Origin: Holophagaceae bacterium
Lineage (GTDB): Bacteria > Acidobacteriota > Holophagae > Holophagales > Holophagaceae
Length of the DNA: 64,000 nt
Assembly (NCBI GenBank): GCA_013334395.1
Contig: JAAXXS010000002.1
Span: 38,227-102,226, forward strand
Direction of reading: 5' to 3'
The notes beneath the pieces were generated by a model that saw nothing but the letters and a program-made list of their open reading frames with translations, had not been told where the DNA came from and did no database searches. Shown one piece after another: positions 38,439-48,279 of the stretch. The translations under genes were made by a program, and so were the position numbers. Position 1 is the stretch's first letter. Every line of letters begins with the position of its first letter.

Positions 38439-39389
38439 ATGTCCCAGTCTGCTGCTGCCATCCGAGCCATCCACGACCTGCCTGTGCCGGAGCTGCTCTA
38501 CCGGGCGGCCACGGCCCACCGGCTGCACTGGAACGCGGAAGAGATCCAGTTCTGCACCCTGGACTCGATCAAGACCGGCGCCTGCCCCGAGGACTGCGCC
38601 TACTGCCCCCAGAGCGCCCGCTACCAGACCGCCCTCAAGGTCGAGCCCCTCAAGGACGTCGCCAAGGTGCTGGCCGGCGCCGCCGAGGCCAAGGCTGCGG
38701 GCTCCACGCGCTACTGCATGGGCGCCGCCTGGCGCGAGGTGAAGGACGATGCCAACTTCGATGCGGTCCTGGAGATGGTGCAGGGCGTCTCGGGCCTGGG
38801 CATGGAGGTCTGCGTCACCCTTGGCATGCTCAACGAGCCCCAGGCCAAGCGCCTCAAGGCCGCCGGCTGCCAGGTCTACAACCACAACATCGACTCCAGC
38901 AGGGACTTCTACGAGACCATCATCTCCACCCGCAAGTTCGACGAGCGCCTGGAGACCATCGCCGCCGTGCGCGCCGCGGGCCTGGAGGTCTGCTCCGGGG
39001 GCATCGTGGGCATGGGCGAGACCGTCGACCAGCGCATCCACTTCCTCCAGGAGCTCACGGAGCTGGAACCCGCGCCCGAGAGCATTCCCATCAACCAGTT
39101 CGTGGCCGTGGACGGCACGCCCCTGGCGGACGTGGACCCCCTGCCCCCCCTCGAGCTGGTGCGGATGATCGCCACGGCCCGGATCCTGTTTCCCAAGAGC
39201 CGCATCCGGCTCAGCGCCGGGCGCGCCCAGATGAGCGACGAGCTGCAGGCCCTCTGTTTCTTCGCGGGCGCCAACAGCATCTTCACCGGCGAGAAGCTGC
39301 TCACCACCCCCGGCCCCGGCCTGGACCATGACCAGTGGCTGCTCCAGTCCCTGGGGATGCGGGTGGAAGGCGCGGCGGTCAGGGCCTGA
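38439..39389 (+). CDS. bioB: Biotin synthase
   Basis: FCTLDSIKTGACPEDCAYCPQSARYQ radical SAM motif; ICSGGIVGMGE-like; RIRLSAGRAQMSDELQALCFFAGANSIFTGEKLLTT. Confidence 0.96.
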   Translation: MSQSAAAIRAIHDLPVPELLYRAATAHRLHWNAEEIQFCTLDSIKTGACPEDCAYCPQSARYQTALKVEPLKDVAKVLAGAAEAKAAGSTRYCMGAAWREVKDDANFDAVLEMVQGVSGLGMEVCVTLGMLNEPQAKRLKAAGCQVYNHNIDSSRDFYETIISTRKFDERLETIAAVRAAGLEVCSGGIVGMGETVDQRIHFLQELTELEPAPESIPINQFVAVDGTPLADVDPLPPLELVRMIATARILFPKSRIRLSAGRAQMSDELQALCFFAGANSIFTGEKLLTTPGPGLDHDQWLLQSLGMRVEGAAVRA

Positions 39390-39391
39390 GC

Positions 39392-40054
39392 ATGCAGCTG
39401 ATCGACGACCTCCACGCCGAACATGACCTCATCGAGCAGGTGCTGGGTTCCCTCCGCGCCTTCGTGACCGCCCGCCTGGCCGGCGGCGGCGATACCGCCG
39501 ATGGCGCGCGGTTCCTGGCTTTCTTCCGCCACTACGCCGGCACCTTCCACCATGACAAGGAGGAGGCTGTCCTCTTCCGGGCCCTGGTGGAGCGGGCCGA
39601 GCTGCCTGCGGAGCGCGGCCCCATCCCCGCCCTCACCGGCGAGCACCACCGCATGGGCGGCCTGCTGGATGGGCTGGCCGAGCTGCTGGACAGCCCCCTG
39701 GCCGCCGAGGCCGACCGGCTGCGCCTGCAGGAACTCGCGGTGGCCTACAGCCGCTCCCTCTGGCAGCACATTGACGCCGAGAACTCCGTCATGTTCCCCG
39801 AGAGCCAGGAGCGGCTGCGGCGCTTCCACGTCCCGGACCTGCCCAGCCGGCCCATGACCGAAACCGAGCAGGCGGCCCGGGAAGCGGGCCTGGACCTGGT
39901 CCAGCGCTACCCCCCGGAACATGACGCCGAGGTCCACCGGGGCGACGGCTGCATCGCCTGTCCCTCCTACGGCAAGACCTGCGACGGCCTCGAGATGGAG
40001 TGGTGGACGGACCTGGAGTGGGAAGAGGTGTGGGAGCGCAGCGACGGCGACTAG
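39392..40054 (+). CDS. Hemerythrin domain-containing protein
   Basis: HAEHDLIEQVL, YAGTFHHDKEEAVLF, EHHRMGGLLDGL, LWQHIDAENSVMFPESQE. Confidence 0.88.
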   Translation: MQLIDDLHAEHDLIEQVLGSLRAFVTARLAGGGDTADGARFLAFFRHYAGTFHHDKEEAVLFRALVERAELPAERGPIPALTGEHHRMGGLLDGLAELLDSPLAAEADRLRLQELAVAYSRSLWQHIDAENSVMFPESQERLRRFHVPDLPSRPMTETEQAAREAGLDLVQRYPPEHDAEVHRGDGCIACPSYGKTCDGLEMEWWTDLEWEEVWERSDGD

Positions 40055-40764
40055 GGTAATTCCACCTGGGCCCGCAGGCCCGGGCGGAGGCGGCGCTCGG
40101 GGTTCTCCACCACCACTTTCACCTGCACCTTGCCCTCGCTGTCCGCGCAGGCGGCGACGAGGACCACCTCGCCCTCGAAGCTGCCGGTGGATCTCAACGG
40201 CAGCAGCTGCACCTTGAGCTTCTGCCCAGGCTTCAGGACTCCGAGGGCCTCCGGCGCCACGGCACACTGCACCAGCACCCGGCGGAGGTCCTGGATGCGG
40301 AACAGCGGCTGGGCCGTTGACACGGACTCGCCCACTTCCCGGCTGCGGGCCACCACCACGCCATCCAGGGGGGCCAGGATCGTGCGCAGATGGACCTGCT
40401 GGACGGCCGTCTCGTAGTGCAGCCGCGCCAGCTCCAGCTCGATGCGCGACTCCAGGGCCTTGGCCTCGGGGAGGATCCTGCTGTCGTAGAGCCGCTGGGT
40501 GCTCTTGGCCTCGAACTCCCGCCGCTCCAGCAGCAGCTTGGCCCGCTTCATCTCCAGCTCTTCCAGCCTGCCGTCGAGCAGGGCCAAGGTCTGCCCGGCC
40601 TTGACGCCCTCACCCTCGCCCACCTTCAGCTCCAGGATGCGGCTGGCCACGGGGGCGCAGACCTCCGACTGCCGGATGGGCAGGATCAGGCCCTCGATGG
40701 GCACCGCGGCGGCCACCGGCCAGACCGGCAGCAGCGAGGCAAGGGCGAGGGCTCGGAGGGTCAT
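40051..40764 (-). CDS. HlyD-like periplasmic adaptor (orphan)
   Basis: Signal peptide; SEVCAPVASRILELKVGEGEGVKAGQTLALLD and LAPLDGVVVARSREVGESV lipoyl-like motifs. Confidence 0.8.
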   Translation of the reverse strand: MTLRALALASLLPVWPVAAAVPIEGLILPIRQSEVCAPVASRILELKVGEGEGVKAGQTLALLDGRLEELEMKRAKLLLERREFEAKSTQRLYDSRILPEAKALESRIELELARLHYETAVQQVHLRTILAPLDGVVVARSREVGESVSTAQPLFRIQDLRRVLVQCAVAPEALGVLKPGQKLKVQLLPLRSTGSFEGEVVLVAACADSEGKVQVKVVVENPERRLRPGLRAQVELP

Positions 40765-40970
40765 GGGGGCTCACCTGGGACCCCTCCATCCTGTCAGATT
40801 CCAGGGCCTCCAGGCGCCCCCTGCTGGAAGCGGTCTGACTCCACAGGTAGACTGGTAGCTTCGGGACCAAGAGCTCGCCGGTTGGCCGGGTTCCTTGGTG
40901 TCTTCTGTCTTCCGGGTCGGCCTTCCCGACCCAGAGCCCGGCCCGGCCCCCAAGGATTCCTATGCGCGAG

Positions 40971-43580
40971 ATGGACAAGGCATTCGACTTCAAGACCGCC
41001 CAGGAGCGCTGGTATGCGGTGTGGGAGGAGGCCCGGGCCTTCGAGGCGGCCCCGGAGAGCGGCAAGGAGCCCTGGTCCATCGTCATCCCGCCACCGAACA
41101 TCACCGGCAACCTGCACATGGGTCACGCCCTGGTGAACACCCTCCACGACGTGCTGACCCGCTTCAAGCGCGCCCAGGGCTTCGACGCCCTCTGGGTGCC
41201 CGGCACGGACCACGCGGGCATCGCCACCCAGATGATGGTGGAGCGCCAGCTCAAGGCCGAGGGCACCGACCGCCACAAGCTGGGCCGCGCTGCCTTTGAG
41301 CAGCGGATCTGGGACTGGAAGGACAAGAACCAGGGCGCCATCGAGCACCAGCTGAAGCGCCTGGGCTGCTCCGTGGACTGGACCCGCAACCGCTTCACCC
41401 TGGACCCGGCCCTGAACAAGGCCGTGCGCCACGTCTTCGTGGAGAGCTACAAGGCCGGCCGCATCTACCGCGGCCCCCGCATGATCCAGTGGGACCCCGC
41501 CCTGCAGACCGCCCTGAGCGACCTGGAAGTGAAATACGAAGAGCGCAAGGGCAAGCTCTGGCACCTGCGCTACCCCCTGGCGGACGGCAGCGGCGACATG
41601 ATCGTGGCCACCACCCGCCCTGAGACAATGCTGGGCGATACGGCTGTGGCGGTGCATCCGGACGACGAGCGCTACGGCAGCCTGGTGGGCAAGTTCCTGA
41701 ACCTGCCCCTCACGGGCCGCCAGATCCCAGTGGTGGCCGACAGCTTCGTGGACCCCGCCTTCGGCACCGGCTGCGTGAAGGTCACGCCGGCCCACGACCC
41801 CAATGACTTCGCCGCTGGCCAGCGCCTGAACCTGGACTCCATCACCGTCATCGGCTTCGACGCCAAGATGACCGCCGCGGCGGGCGCCTACGCTGGCCTG
41901 GACCGCTTCGAGGCCCGCAAGCGCGTGCTGGCGGATCTGGAGGAGCAGGGCTTCCTGGCCAAGGTGGAGGACTACGTCCACAAGATCAGCCTCAGCGACC
42001 GCAGCGGCGCGGCCCTGGAGCCCCTGGTGAGCGAGCAGTGGTTCATGGACGTGAAGGAGGCCGCGGCCAAGGCCCTGGCCGCCGTCCAGACCGGCGCCAT
42101 CCAGTTCACGCCCGAGCACCACGCCGCCGTCTGGCAGCACTGGCTCACCAACATCCAGGACTGGTGCATCAGCCGCCAGCTGGTCTGGGGCCACCGCATT
42201 CCCGCCTGGACCTGCGGGACCTGCGGGGAGCTTCATGTGGAGATGGAGGCGCCCTCCGCCTGCTGCGCATGCGGAGCCAAGGAACTGATACAAGACCCGG
42301 ACACGCTTGATACTTGGTTCTCTTCGGCGCTGTGGCCGTTCAGCGTGTTCGGGTGGCCAGAGCAGACCACCGAGCTGGCGCGCTACTACCCCACCAGCGT
42401 CCTCATCACGGGCTACGACATCCTGTTCTTCTGGGTGGCGCGCATGGCCATGGCGGGCCTCACCTGGATGGGGGAGGTGCCCTTCCGGAAGGTCTACTTC
42501 AACAGCCTGGTGCGCGATGCCAGCGGCCAGAAGATGAGCAAGACCAAGGGCAATGTCATCGACCCCCTGGAAGTCATGGAGGAGTACGGCACGGATGCGC
42601 TGCGCTTCTCGCTGGCCATCATGGCCGCGCCGGGCACGGACATCGCCATGAGCACCGCGCGCCTGGAGGCCTCCCGCAACTTCTGCAACAAGCTCTGGAA
42701 CGCATCGCGGTTCGTGCAGATGAATCTCGATGAGTCCATCACGCTTTCCACACAGCCCGAATTCGGCGAAGCCGAGTTCTGGCTCATCGGCAAGATGCGG
42801 GACGGGCTGAACGCCGTCACCAAGGCCCTGGAGGAGTTCCGCTTCCACGAGGCCTCGGACCTGCTCTACCACCTGGTCTGGGACGATTTCTGCGCCACCT
42901 ACATCGAGCTGGCCAAGGTGCAGCTCGTGAGCGGCACGCCGGGCCAGAAGGCCGCCATCCTGTGCTTCCTGGACATCCTGCTGCGGGCCCTGCATCCCTT
43001 CGTACCGTTCCTCACTGAGGAGATTCATGAGCAGGTAATCGCTGCGCGATTACCTCGGGGTGAAAATCCGCTGCTGGCGTTGCGGAGCTGGCCCGTGGAC
43101 GAGCCCATTCTCCAAACGCAGGGTGGTGATAGTACCCTCATCCCGCGCTTCCAGGAGCTGCTGTCGGCCTTCCTGCGGCTCAAGGCGGACCAGGGCGTGG
43201 ATCCGGCCAAGCGGGTGCCGGCCTTCACCACGCTGGTGGAGCTGGAGCCCTTCACCGAAGCCCTGAAGTCCATCGCCCGCCTGGAGTCCGTCACCTTCAC
43301 CCAGGGCGACCTCAGCTCGCCCACCCGCAGCGTCGCCGTTCTGGCGGGCGGCACCGTGGCCCTGGAGCTGGCGGGGCTCAAGGATCCTGCCGCCGAGCAG
43401 GCCAAGCTCGAGAAGGAGCTGATCAAGCTGGAGAAGGAGCTGGAGCCCCTCCGCGCCCGCCTGGCGGACGACAGCTTCATCACCAAGGCCCCCGAGGCCG
43501 CCGTGAGCAAGCTGCGCGGCCAGGCTGAAGACCGGGAACAGCGGCTGGCCCACGTGAAGGCACTGCTGCAGGGACAGTGA
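40971..43580 (+). CDS. valS: Valine--tRNA ligase
   Basis: PPPNITGNLHMGHALVNTLHDVLTRFKR (HIGH), QKMSKTKGNVIDPLEVMEEYGTDALRF (KMSKS), C-terminal coiled coil. Confidence 0.97.
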   Translation: MDKAFDFKTAQERWYAVWEEARAFEAAPESGKEPWSIVIPPPNITGNLHMGHALVNTLHDVLTRFKRAQGFDALWVPGTDHAGIATQMMVERQLKAEGTDRHKLGRAAFEQRIWDWKDKNQGAIEHQLKRLGCSVDWTRNRFTLDPALNKAVRHVFVESYKAGRIYRGPRMIQWDPALQTALSDLEVKYEERKGKLWHLRYPLADGSGDMIVATTRPETMLGDTAVAVHPDDERYGSLVGKFLNLPLTGRQIPVVADSFVDPAFGTGCVKVTPAHDPNDFAAGQRLNLDSITVIGFDAKMTAAAGAYAGLDRFEARKRVLADLEEQGFLAKVEDYVHKISLSDRSGAALEPLVSEQWFMDVKEAAAKALAAVQTGAIQFTPEHHAAVWQHWLTNIQDWCISRQLVWGHRIPAWTCGTCGELHVEMEAPSACCACGAKELIQDPDTLDTWFSSALWPFSVFGWPEQTTELARYYPTSVLITGYDILFFWVARMAMAGLTWMGEVPFRKVYFNSLVRDASGQKMSKTKGNVIDPLEVMEEYGTDALRFSLAIMAAPGTDIAMSTARLEASRNFCNKLWNASRFVQMNLDESITLSTQPEFGEAEFWLIGKMRDGLNAVTKALEEFRFHEASDLLYHLVWDDFCATYIELAKVQLVSGTPGQKAAILCFLDILLRALHPFVPFLTEEIHEQVIAARLPRGENPLLALRSWPVDEPILQTQGGDSTLIPRFQELLSAFLRLKADQGVDPAKRVPAFTTLVELEPFTEALKSIARLESVTFTQGDLSSPTRSVAVLAGGTVALELAGLKDPAAEQAKLEKELIKLEKELEPLRARLADDSFITKAPEAAVSKLRGQAEDREQRLAHVKALLQGQ

Positions 43581-43607
43581 GGGCCTGCAGGCCTCACTGT
43601 CCCTGCA
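43567..43607. repeat. 41-nt near-perfect palindrome covering valS stop codon
   Basis: TGCAGGGACAGTGAGG-GCCTGCAGG-CCTCACTGTCCCTGCA-type arms (16-bp perfect arms). Confidence 0.8.
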
Positions 43608-43620
43608 ACAAGCCTTGCCC

Positions 43621-45108
43621 TCAGGGCGCGAGCGGAGCTACGCCCGTAGGGAGCGGCCCCAGGAAGAGGCCGGGCACGGTTGTCGGCGTGGGGCGGTCCG
43701 TGGAGGTGCCATCGCCCAGGCGGCCGTTGCTGTTGTAGCCCCAGGCCTTCACGGTGAGGTCCGGCAGCAGCGCGTGGGTGGACATGGAGCCTGCGCTGAG
43801 GGCCACTGCCTTCAGGCCCGGGAGCACCTGGGGAGCTGTGGTGGAGGTCGTAGTGGCGGAGCCCAGCCCCAGCTGGCCATACCAGTTGTAACCGGTGCTG
43901 GCCACGCTTCCATCCGCCGCGAGCAGGTGGGTGTGGTACTGGCCCGGGACCACCGAGTCCAGGCTGCCCCCCGTCGTCAGGCCGGCGGTGCCCATGGCCA
44001 CGAAACCGAAGCGGGTCGTGAGGCTCCCGTCGCCCAGCTGGCCGTAGACGTTCTCCCCGCTGGCGTAGGGCAGGCCATTGGTGCCGAGGTAGGTGCTATA
44101 CAGCGAGAAGGCGCGGGCAGACTTGACCCCGCTGGAGACCAGGGTGGTGAAGGTCAGGTATTCGACCAGCGGCGAGGAGGGGCGGCCCAGCTGGCCGTAC
44201 CCGTTGTCACCGCAGCCCACGAGAGACCCGTCCCGGGCCACCAGGAGGGTGTGCAACTCACCCAGGGCCACGTCGTCCAGGGCCAGGGCGGAGATGGCCG
44301 TCAGGGTCGGCGAGGTCCGGTTGGCCTTGTCGCCCAGGCCCAGCTGGCCGTGGGAGTTGTAGCCCCAGACCCAGATGGTGTTGTCGGCCTTCACGGCCAG
44401 GTTGTGGTTGTAGCCGCAGGCGGCGTAGATGACCCCGCTGAGGCCGGGCACCGCCGCCGGTGCATTCCGCATGGTGGAGGTGCCATCGCCCAGCTGCCCC
44501 GTGGTGTTGGTGCCCCAGGCGAAGACGCGGCCGTCCGCCAGCACGGCCAGTGAGTGGCCCCAGCCCGAGGCAACCTGCACCGCTGGCCCCGGAAGGGTCA
44601 CAGGCGTGGGCACGCTGCGGGCCTGATAGTCACCGCCCCCCAGCTGACCGTTGGCGCCCACGCCCCAGGCGTAGACCTTGCCCTTGGTGCTGATGGCCAG
44701 GGTGTGGTCGTGGCCCGCCGAGATCGCGGGATCTGCGTAGAGCACGTCCAGCAGCACCTCGGGGCTGACGGTCACTCCTCCCGTTGTGGCCGTGACACGG
44801 ACACTGTAGTGGGCCTGGTCATCGGCGGCCAGCACCGTCAGTGGATACGAATCGGTGGTGGCGCCGCCGATGGCCGTGCCGTTCCGCAGCCACTGGTAGG
44901 TGTTCCCGGTGCCTGCGGCCAGGACCCGGAAGGTGACCAGATCACCTCGGTAGCCGGCCTGGGCCTTGGGCGGGGTGGTCAGGCTGGGGCCTGCCGATGG
45001 GAGCGGCGCAGGAGTGCTGCCAGAGCTGCCCCCCCCGCAGGCGAGAAGGACGGCGAGGGCCGCACTGGCCAGGCAGGGACGGAGGGTCCAAGAGGCGGAT
45101 CGGATCAT
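43621..45108 (-). CDS. RCC1-repeat domain lipoprotein with N-terminal Ig-like segment
   Basis: Lipobox LAVLLACGGGSSG; repeated VYAWGVGANGQLGGGD..., VFAWGTNTTGQLGDGTSTMRNAPAAVPGLSGV. Confidence 0.9.
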   Translation of the reverse strand: MIRSASWTLRPCLASAALAVLLACGGGSSGSTPAPLPSAGPSLTTPPKAQAGYRGDLVTFRVLAAGTGNTYQWLRNGTAIGGATTDSYPLTVLAADDQAHYSVRVTATTGGVTVSPEVLLDVLYADPAISAGHDHTLAISTKGKVYAWGVGANGQLGGGDYQARSVPTPVTLPGPAVQVASGWGHSLAVLADGRVFAWGTNTTGQLGDGTSTMRNAPAAVPGLSGVIYAACGYNHNLAVKADNTIWVWGYNSHGQLGLGDKANRTSPTLTAISALALDDVALGELHTLLVARDGSLVGCGDNGYGQLGRPSSPLVEYLTFTTLVSSGVKSARAFSLYSTYLGTNGLPYASGENVYGQLGDGSLTTRFGFVAMGTAGLTTGGSLDSVVPGQYHTHLLAADGSVASTGYNWYGQLGLGSATTTSTTAPQVLPGLKAVALSAGSMSTHALLPDLTVKAWGYNSNGRLGDGTSTDRPTPTTVPGLFLGPLPTGVAPLAP

Positions 45109-45182
45109 TCGGGGCTCCAGAAAATGGCTATAGGGTGAGAGGACGGACGAGCTGAAGGGATCGGGCCAGGCGTGGGCCCGCG

Positions 45183-48100
45183 CTACTGCAAGGTGGCTGT
45201 GGTCGCGAGCCCCATGGGACTGCTGGCCCCGGACACCGCGAAGGGAGAGCCCGTCACTGGGGACAAGCTCCCACTCGCCGGATCCAGCCGGAACACGGAC
45301 ACGGAGTTGCTGCCGTAGTTCGCCACGAAGACGAACCGGCCTGACGCCTCCACGGTCACGACCCGCGGGACGGAGGCCGTGGCCACCAGGTTGCCGGTGC
45401 TGGTCATGCCCCCCGATTCAGGGTCCAGGGCATAGACCGCCACGCGGTTGAACCCACCTGATTGGACCACATAGGCGAACCGGCCCGAGGGCTCGATGGC
45501 CACCGCATAGGGACGACTGGAGGCCACATTCTGCACGCCGGCAGTCCCAGGATCGGCATCAACCCGCGTGAGGAAGCCCGTGGTGGTCTCGATCGAGAAG
45601 GCGGCGATGCCGCTGCCGTCATGGCCCACATAGACGAACCGGCCGTTGGGCGCCACGGCCACGCTGGACGGGTACGAGTCCCCGGTGGCGAAGTCCTGCG
45701 CCCCCGCGGTGCCGGTGTCCCCATCGAGCCGGAACAGAACCCCGGTGGTCGGCTGGACGGCATAGGCGGAGAGGCTCGCCCCGAAGCTGTTGACGACATA
45801 GACGAAGCGCCCCGTGGGATCCACGGTGAGGGCGGTGGGTCCATTCCCGGCCGGGAACGGCGAGCCGGCCATGGCCGTCAGGGACCCGCTGGCGGGGTCG
45901 ATGGTGAAGCCGGAAACGCTGCCCGCGCCACCATTGTTGTAGTTGGCGTAGTAGACGAAGCGCCCGGAGGGATCCACCGCCGAGCCCCAGGCTGAGTGGC
46001 TTGTCGGCGCGGCGAAGGGCGAGCCTGGCAGGGCTGAAGGGGCGCCGTCTGCCCCGAGGGCGAAGCCGGTCAGGCTGGAACTGTAGTTGGCGATGTAGGC
46101 CCGGGCGCCAAGGGGGTCCACGGACACGCCCTGGGTGTTCCAGCCACTCGGCACGGGCGTGCCGGGGAGCGCAGCCAGCGCGCCGCTCACCGCATCCACG
46201 GTGAAGCCGGACAAGGCGCCGGTGGTGTTGCCGCCGTTCGTGCTGGCGACGTAGAGCGCCTTGGGCTTGAGGGTGAGCGGGGCGCTCCCCGAGTTGAAGG
46301 CCAGGCCGGACAGGCCCCGGCCACCCCGGGTCAGTGGGCCTGGAGTCAGGGCCCCGTTCGCAAAGGCGAGGCTGAAGGCCTGGATCTCGTCCACGTTGGG
46401 GTAGGTCACGTAGGCGAATGAGCCGGAAGGATCCACCCGGATGGCGCCGGGCACGCGGCTGCCGGTGGAGATGGGGCCGCTGGCCAGGGGTGTGAGCCCA
46501 CCGGAGGCGGGATGGATGGCGAAGACCGAGATGGCCTTCGATCCGCTGCAGGCGATGAAGGCGAAGCGACCGGCAGGATCGATCGCCACCGAGCTCGGCA
46601 CCGAGCCGGTGGGATAGGGGCTCCCGGACGAAGGGATGAGGGTGCCAAGGCTGGGATCGATGCCGAACACCGTCACGGTGTCGGAGAGCCGATTGGGCAC
46701 CAGGAGAAACTGCCCGGAGGGATCAACCGCCAAAGCGCTGGGGCCGTTGCCTGCGGGGAAGGGACTTCCGGAGAGGGGGGTGAGAGCCCCGCTGGCGCCG
46801 ACGAGGAACCCGGCCACGCCGCTTCCGGCATGGCCCACATAGGCGAACTTCCCGCTGGGATCCACCACGATGGCGGTGGGGCTGGCGACTCCCGTGGCGA
46901 AGGGGCTTCCGGCCACCGGCGCTAGGCTGCCGGTAGCAGCGTCCAGAGTGAAGGCCGAGATGAGCCCATTGGCAGAGCCCAGGTTCGCCACGAATACAAA
47001 GCGACCGGCGGGGTCGAAGGCGAGCGTCACCGGGCTCGTACCCGTGGGGAAGGGACCGGACGGCAGCGGCGTCAAGGCCCCCGTGACCGGATTGAGCGCG
47101 TAGCCGGACACCGTGGAGGCACCGTAGTTCACGGCGTAGGCGAAGCGCCCGCCGGGTGCGATCTCCAGATCCTGCGGGATGGAACCCGCCGGGAGGGAGC
47201 CCTGGGCCCAGAGCTGCCCGGTAGCTGCATCCACCGCATAGCTGGTGAGGGTGTCGTTCGAGCGGTTCGCGGTGAAGGCATAGCGCGGCTGAGGTGGCAC
47301 CACCACGGCCAGGAGCGCGGCCACGCTGCCCGTGGGGTTCGAGGCGGTAATCCGGTACTTGGCCCTGGGCGTGGGTGTCGTTGGCGTGCCCGTGATCACG
47401 CCACTGGCGGGATCCAGCAGCAGTCCAGGGGGCAGGGGCGGGCTCACCTGGTAGGTGGTGGGCGCGCCCCCGTAGACGATGGGGGCATTGGCGGGGATGG
47501 CTCTCCCCGGCACGTAGGACACGGGATTCACCGAGTAGCCCAAGGCCGTCGGAGCCTGATCATTCACCGTGATGCTGAGGGCCACCGTGGCCAGCCCCCC
47601 GCTGTTGGTGGCCGTGACGGTGTAGGTGCTGGTGGCCGTCTGCCGGGAGGGACTGCCCGAGATGACGCCGGTGGCCGAATCCAGCGCCAGCCCAGGGGGA
47701 AGGGCCGGGGTCACGTCATAGGAGATGATCGCTCCGCCGGTGGCCGTGGGGACGTTGGACACGATGGTCTGGCCCACCACGTAGACGGCAGCGCTGGTGG
47801 TGTAGGAGAGGCCACTCGGAGCTGGTGCCTTCACGGCCAGGGAGAGCAGGGTGGTGGTGCCACCGGCAGCGTTGCTGGCCGTGACCGTATAGGTGGCAGC
47901 GGGAGCAAGCACCGTGGGGGTCCCGGAAAGGGCTCCCGTCGCCGTGGCCAGCACCAGGCCCCCGGGGAGGGCTGGTGCCACCGCGTAGCTGCCCACGGGG
48001 CCGCCCCCGACGGTGGGCGTGTTCGCGGGGATGGCCTGGCCAAGCGTGTAGGTGGCGGGATTGACCGGATACTGCAGGCCGGTCGGCGCCGCCAGGGGCA

Positions 48101-48194
48101 GGGAGCCACCCCCGCCCCCACCCCCGCAGGCGGTGAACAGGAATACCAAGCCCGGGAGCAGGCGCTGGCAGGAGCGGGGCAGGAACATCGGCAT
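45183..48194 (-). CDS. Putative Ig-domain + lactonase-like (YVTN/NHL-type) beta-propeller lipoprotein
   Basis: Lipobox FLFTACGGGGGGGS; three LPPGLxLDxATGVISGTP repeats; >10 VDPSGRFAYV repeats. Confidence 0.88.
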   Translation of the reverse strand: MPMFLPRSCQRLLPGLVFLFTACGGGGGGGSLPLAAPTGLQYPVNPATYTLGQAIPANTPTVGGGPVGSYAVAPALPGGLVLATATGALSGTPTVLAPAATYTVTASNAAGGTTTLLSLAVKAPAPSGLSYTTSAAVYVVGQTIVSNVPTATGGAIISYDVTPALPPGLALDSATGVISGSPSRQTATSTYTVTATNSGGLATVALSITVNDQAPTALGYSVNPVSYVPGRAIPANAPIVYGGAPTTYQVSPPLPPGLLLDPASGVITGTPTTPTPRAKYRITASNPTGSVAALLAVVVPPQPRYAFTANRSNDTLTSYAVDAATGQLWAQGSLPAGSIPQDLEIAPGGRFAYAVNYGASTVSGYALNPVTGALTPLPSGPFPTGTSPVTLAFDPAGRFVFVANLGSANGLISAFTLDAATGSLAPVAGSPFATGVASPTAIVVDPSGKFAYVGHAGSGVAGFLVGASGALTPLSGSPFPAGNGPSALAVDPSGQFLLVPNRLSDTVTVFGIDPSLGTLIPSSGSPYPTGSVPSSVAIDPAGRFAFIACSGSKAISVFAIHPASGGLTPLASGPISTGSRVPGAIRVDPSGSFAYVTYPNVDEIQAFSLAFANGALTPGPLTRGGRGLSGLAFNSGSAPLTLKPKALYVASTNGGNTTGALSGFTVDAVSGALAALPGTPVPSGWNTQGVSVDPLGARAYIANYSSSLTGFALGADGAPSALPGSPFAAPTSHSAWGSAVDPSGRFVYYANYNNGGAGSVSGFTIDPASGSLTAMAGSPFPAGNGPTALTVDPTGRFVYVVNSFGASLSAYAVQPTTGVLFRLDGDTGTAGAQDFATGDSYPSSVAVAPNGRFVYVGHDGSGIAAFSIETTTGFLTRVDADPGTAGVQNVASSRPYAVAIEPSGRFAYVVQSGGFNRVAVYALDPESGGMTSTGNLVATASVPRVVTVEASGRFVFVANYGSNSVSVFRLDPASGSLSPVTGSPFAVSGASSPMGLATTATLQ

Positions 48195-48240
48195 GACAAA
48201 CCTCACGGGAGAAGGACAGGCTGCGGTCACCAGGGAGCCG

Positions 48241-48279
48241 GGCCCAGGCACACTTCCGGAAAAGGGCCTGGGCCACCCC
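48241..48279 (-). promoter_or_regulatory. Copy A of repeated upstream element
   Basis: Minus strand GGGGTGGCCCAGGCCCTTTTCCGGAAGTGTGCCTGGGCC, directly after upstream gene's TGA, ~75 nt before ATG at 48194. Confidence 0.65.
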
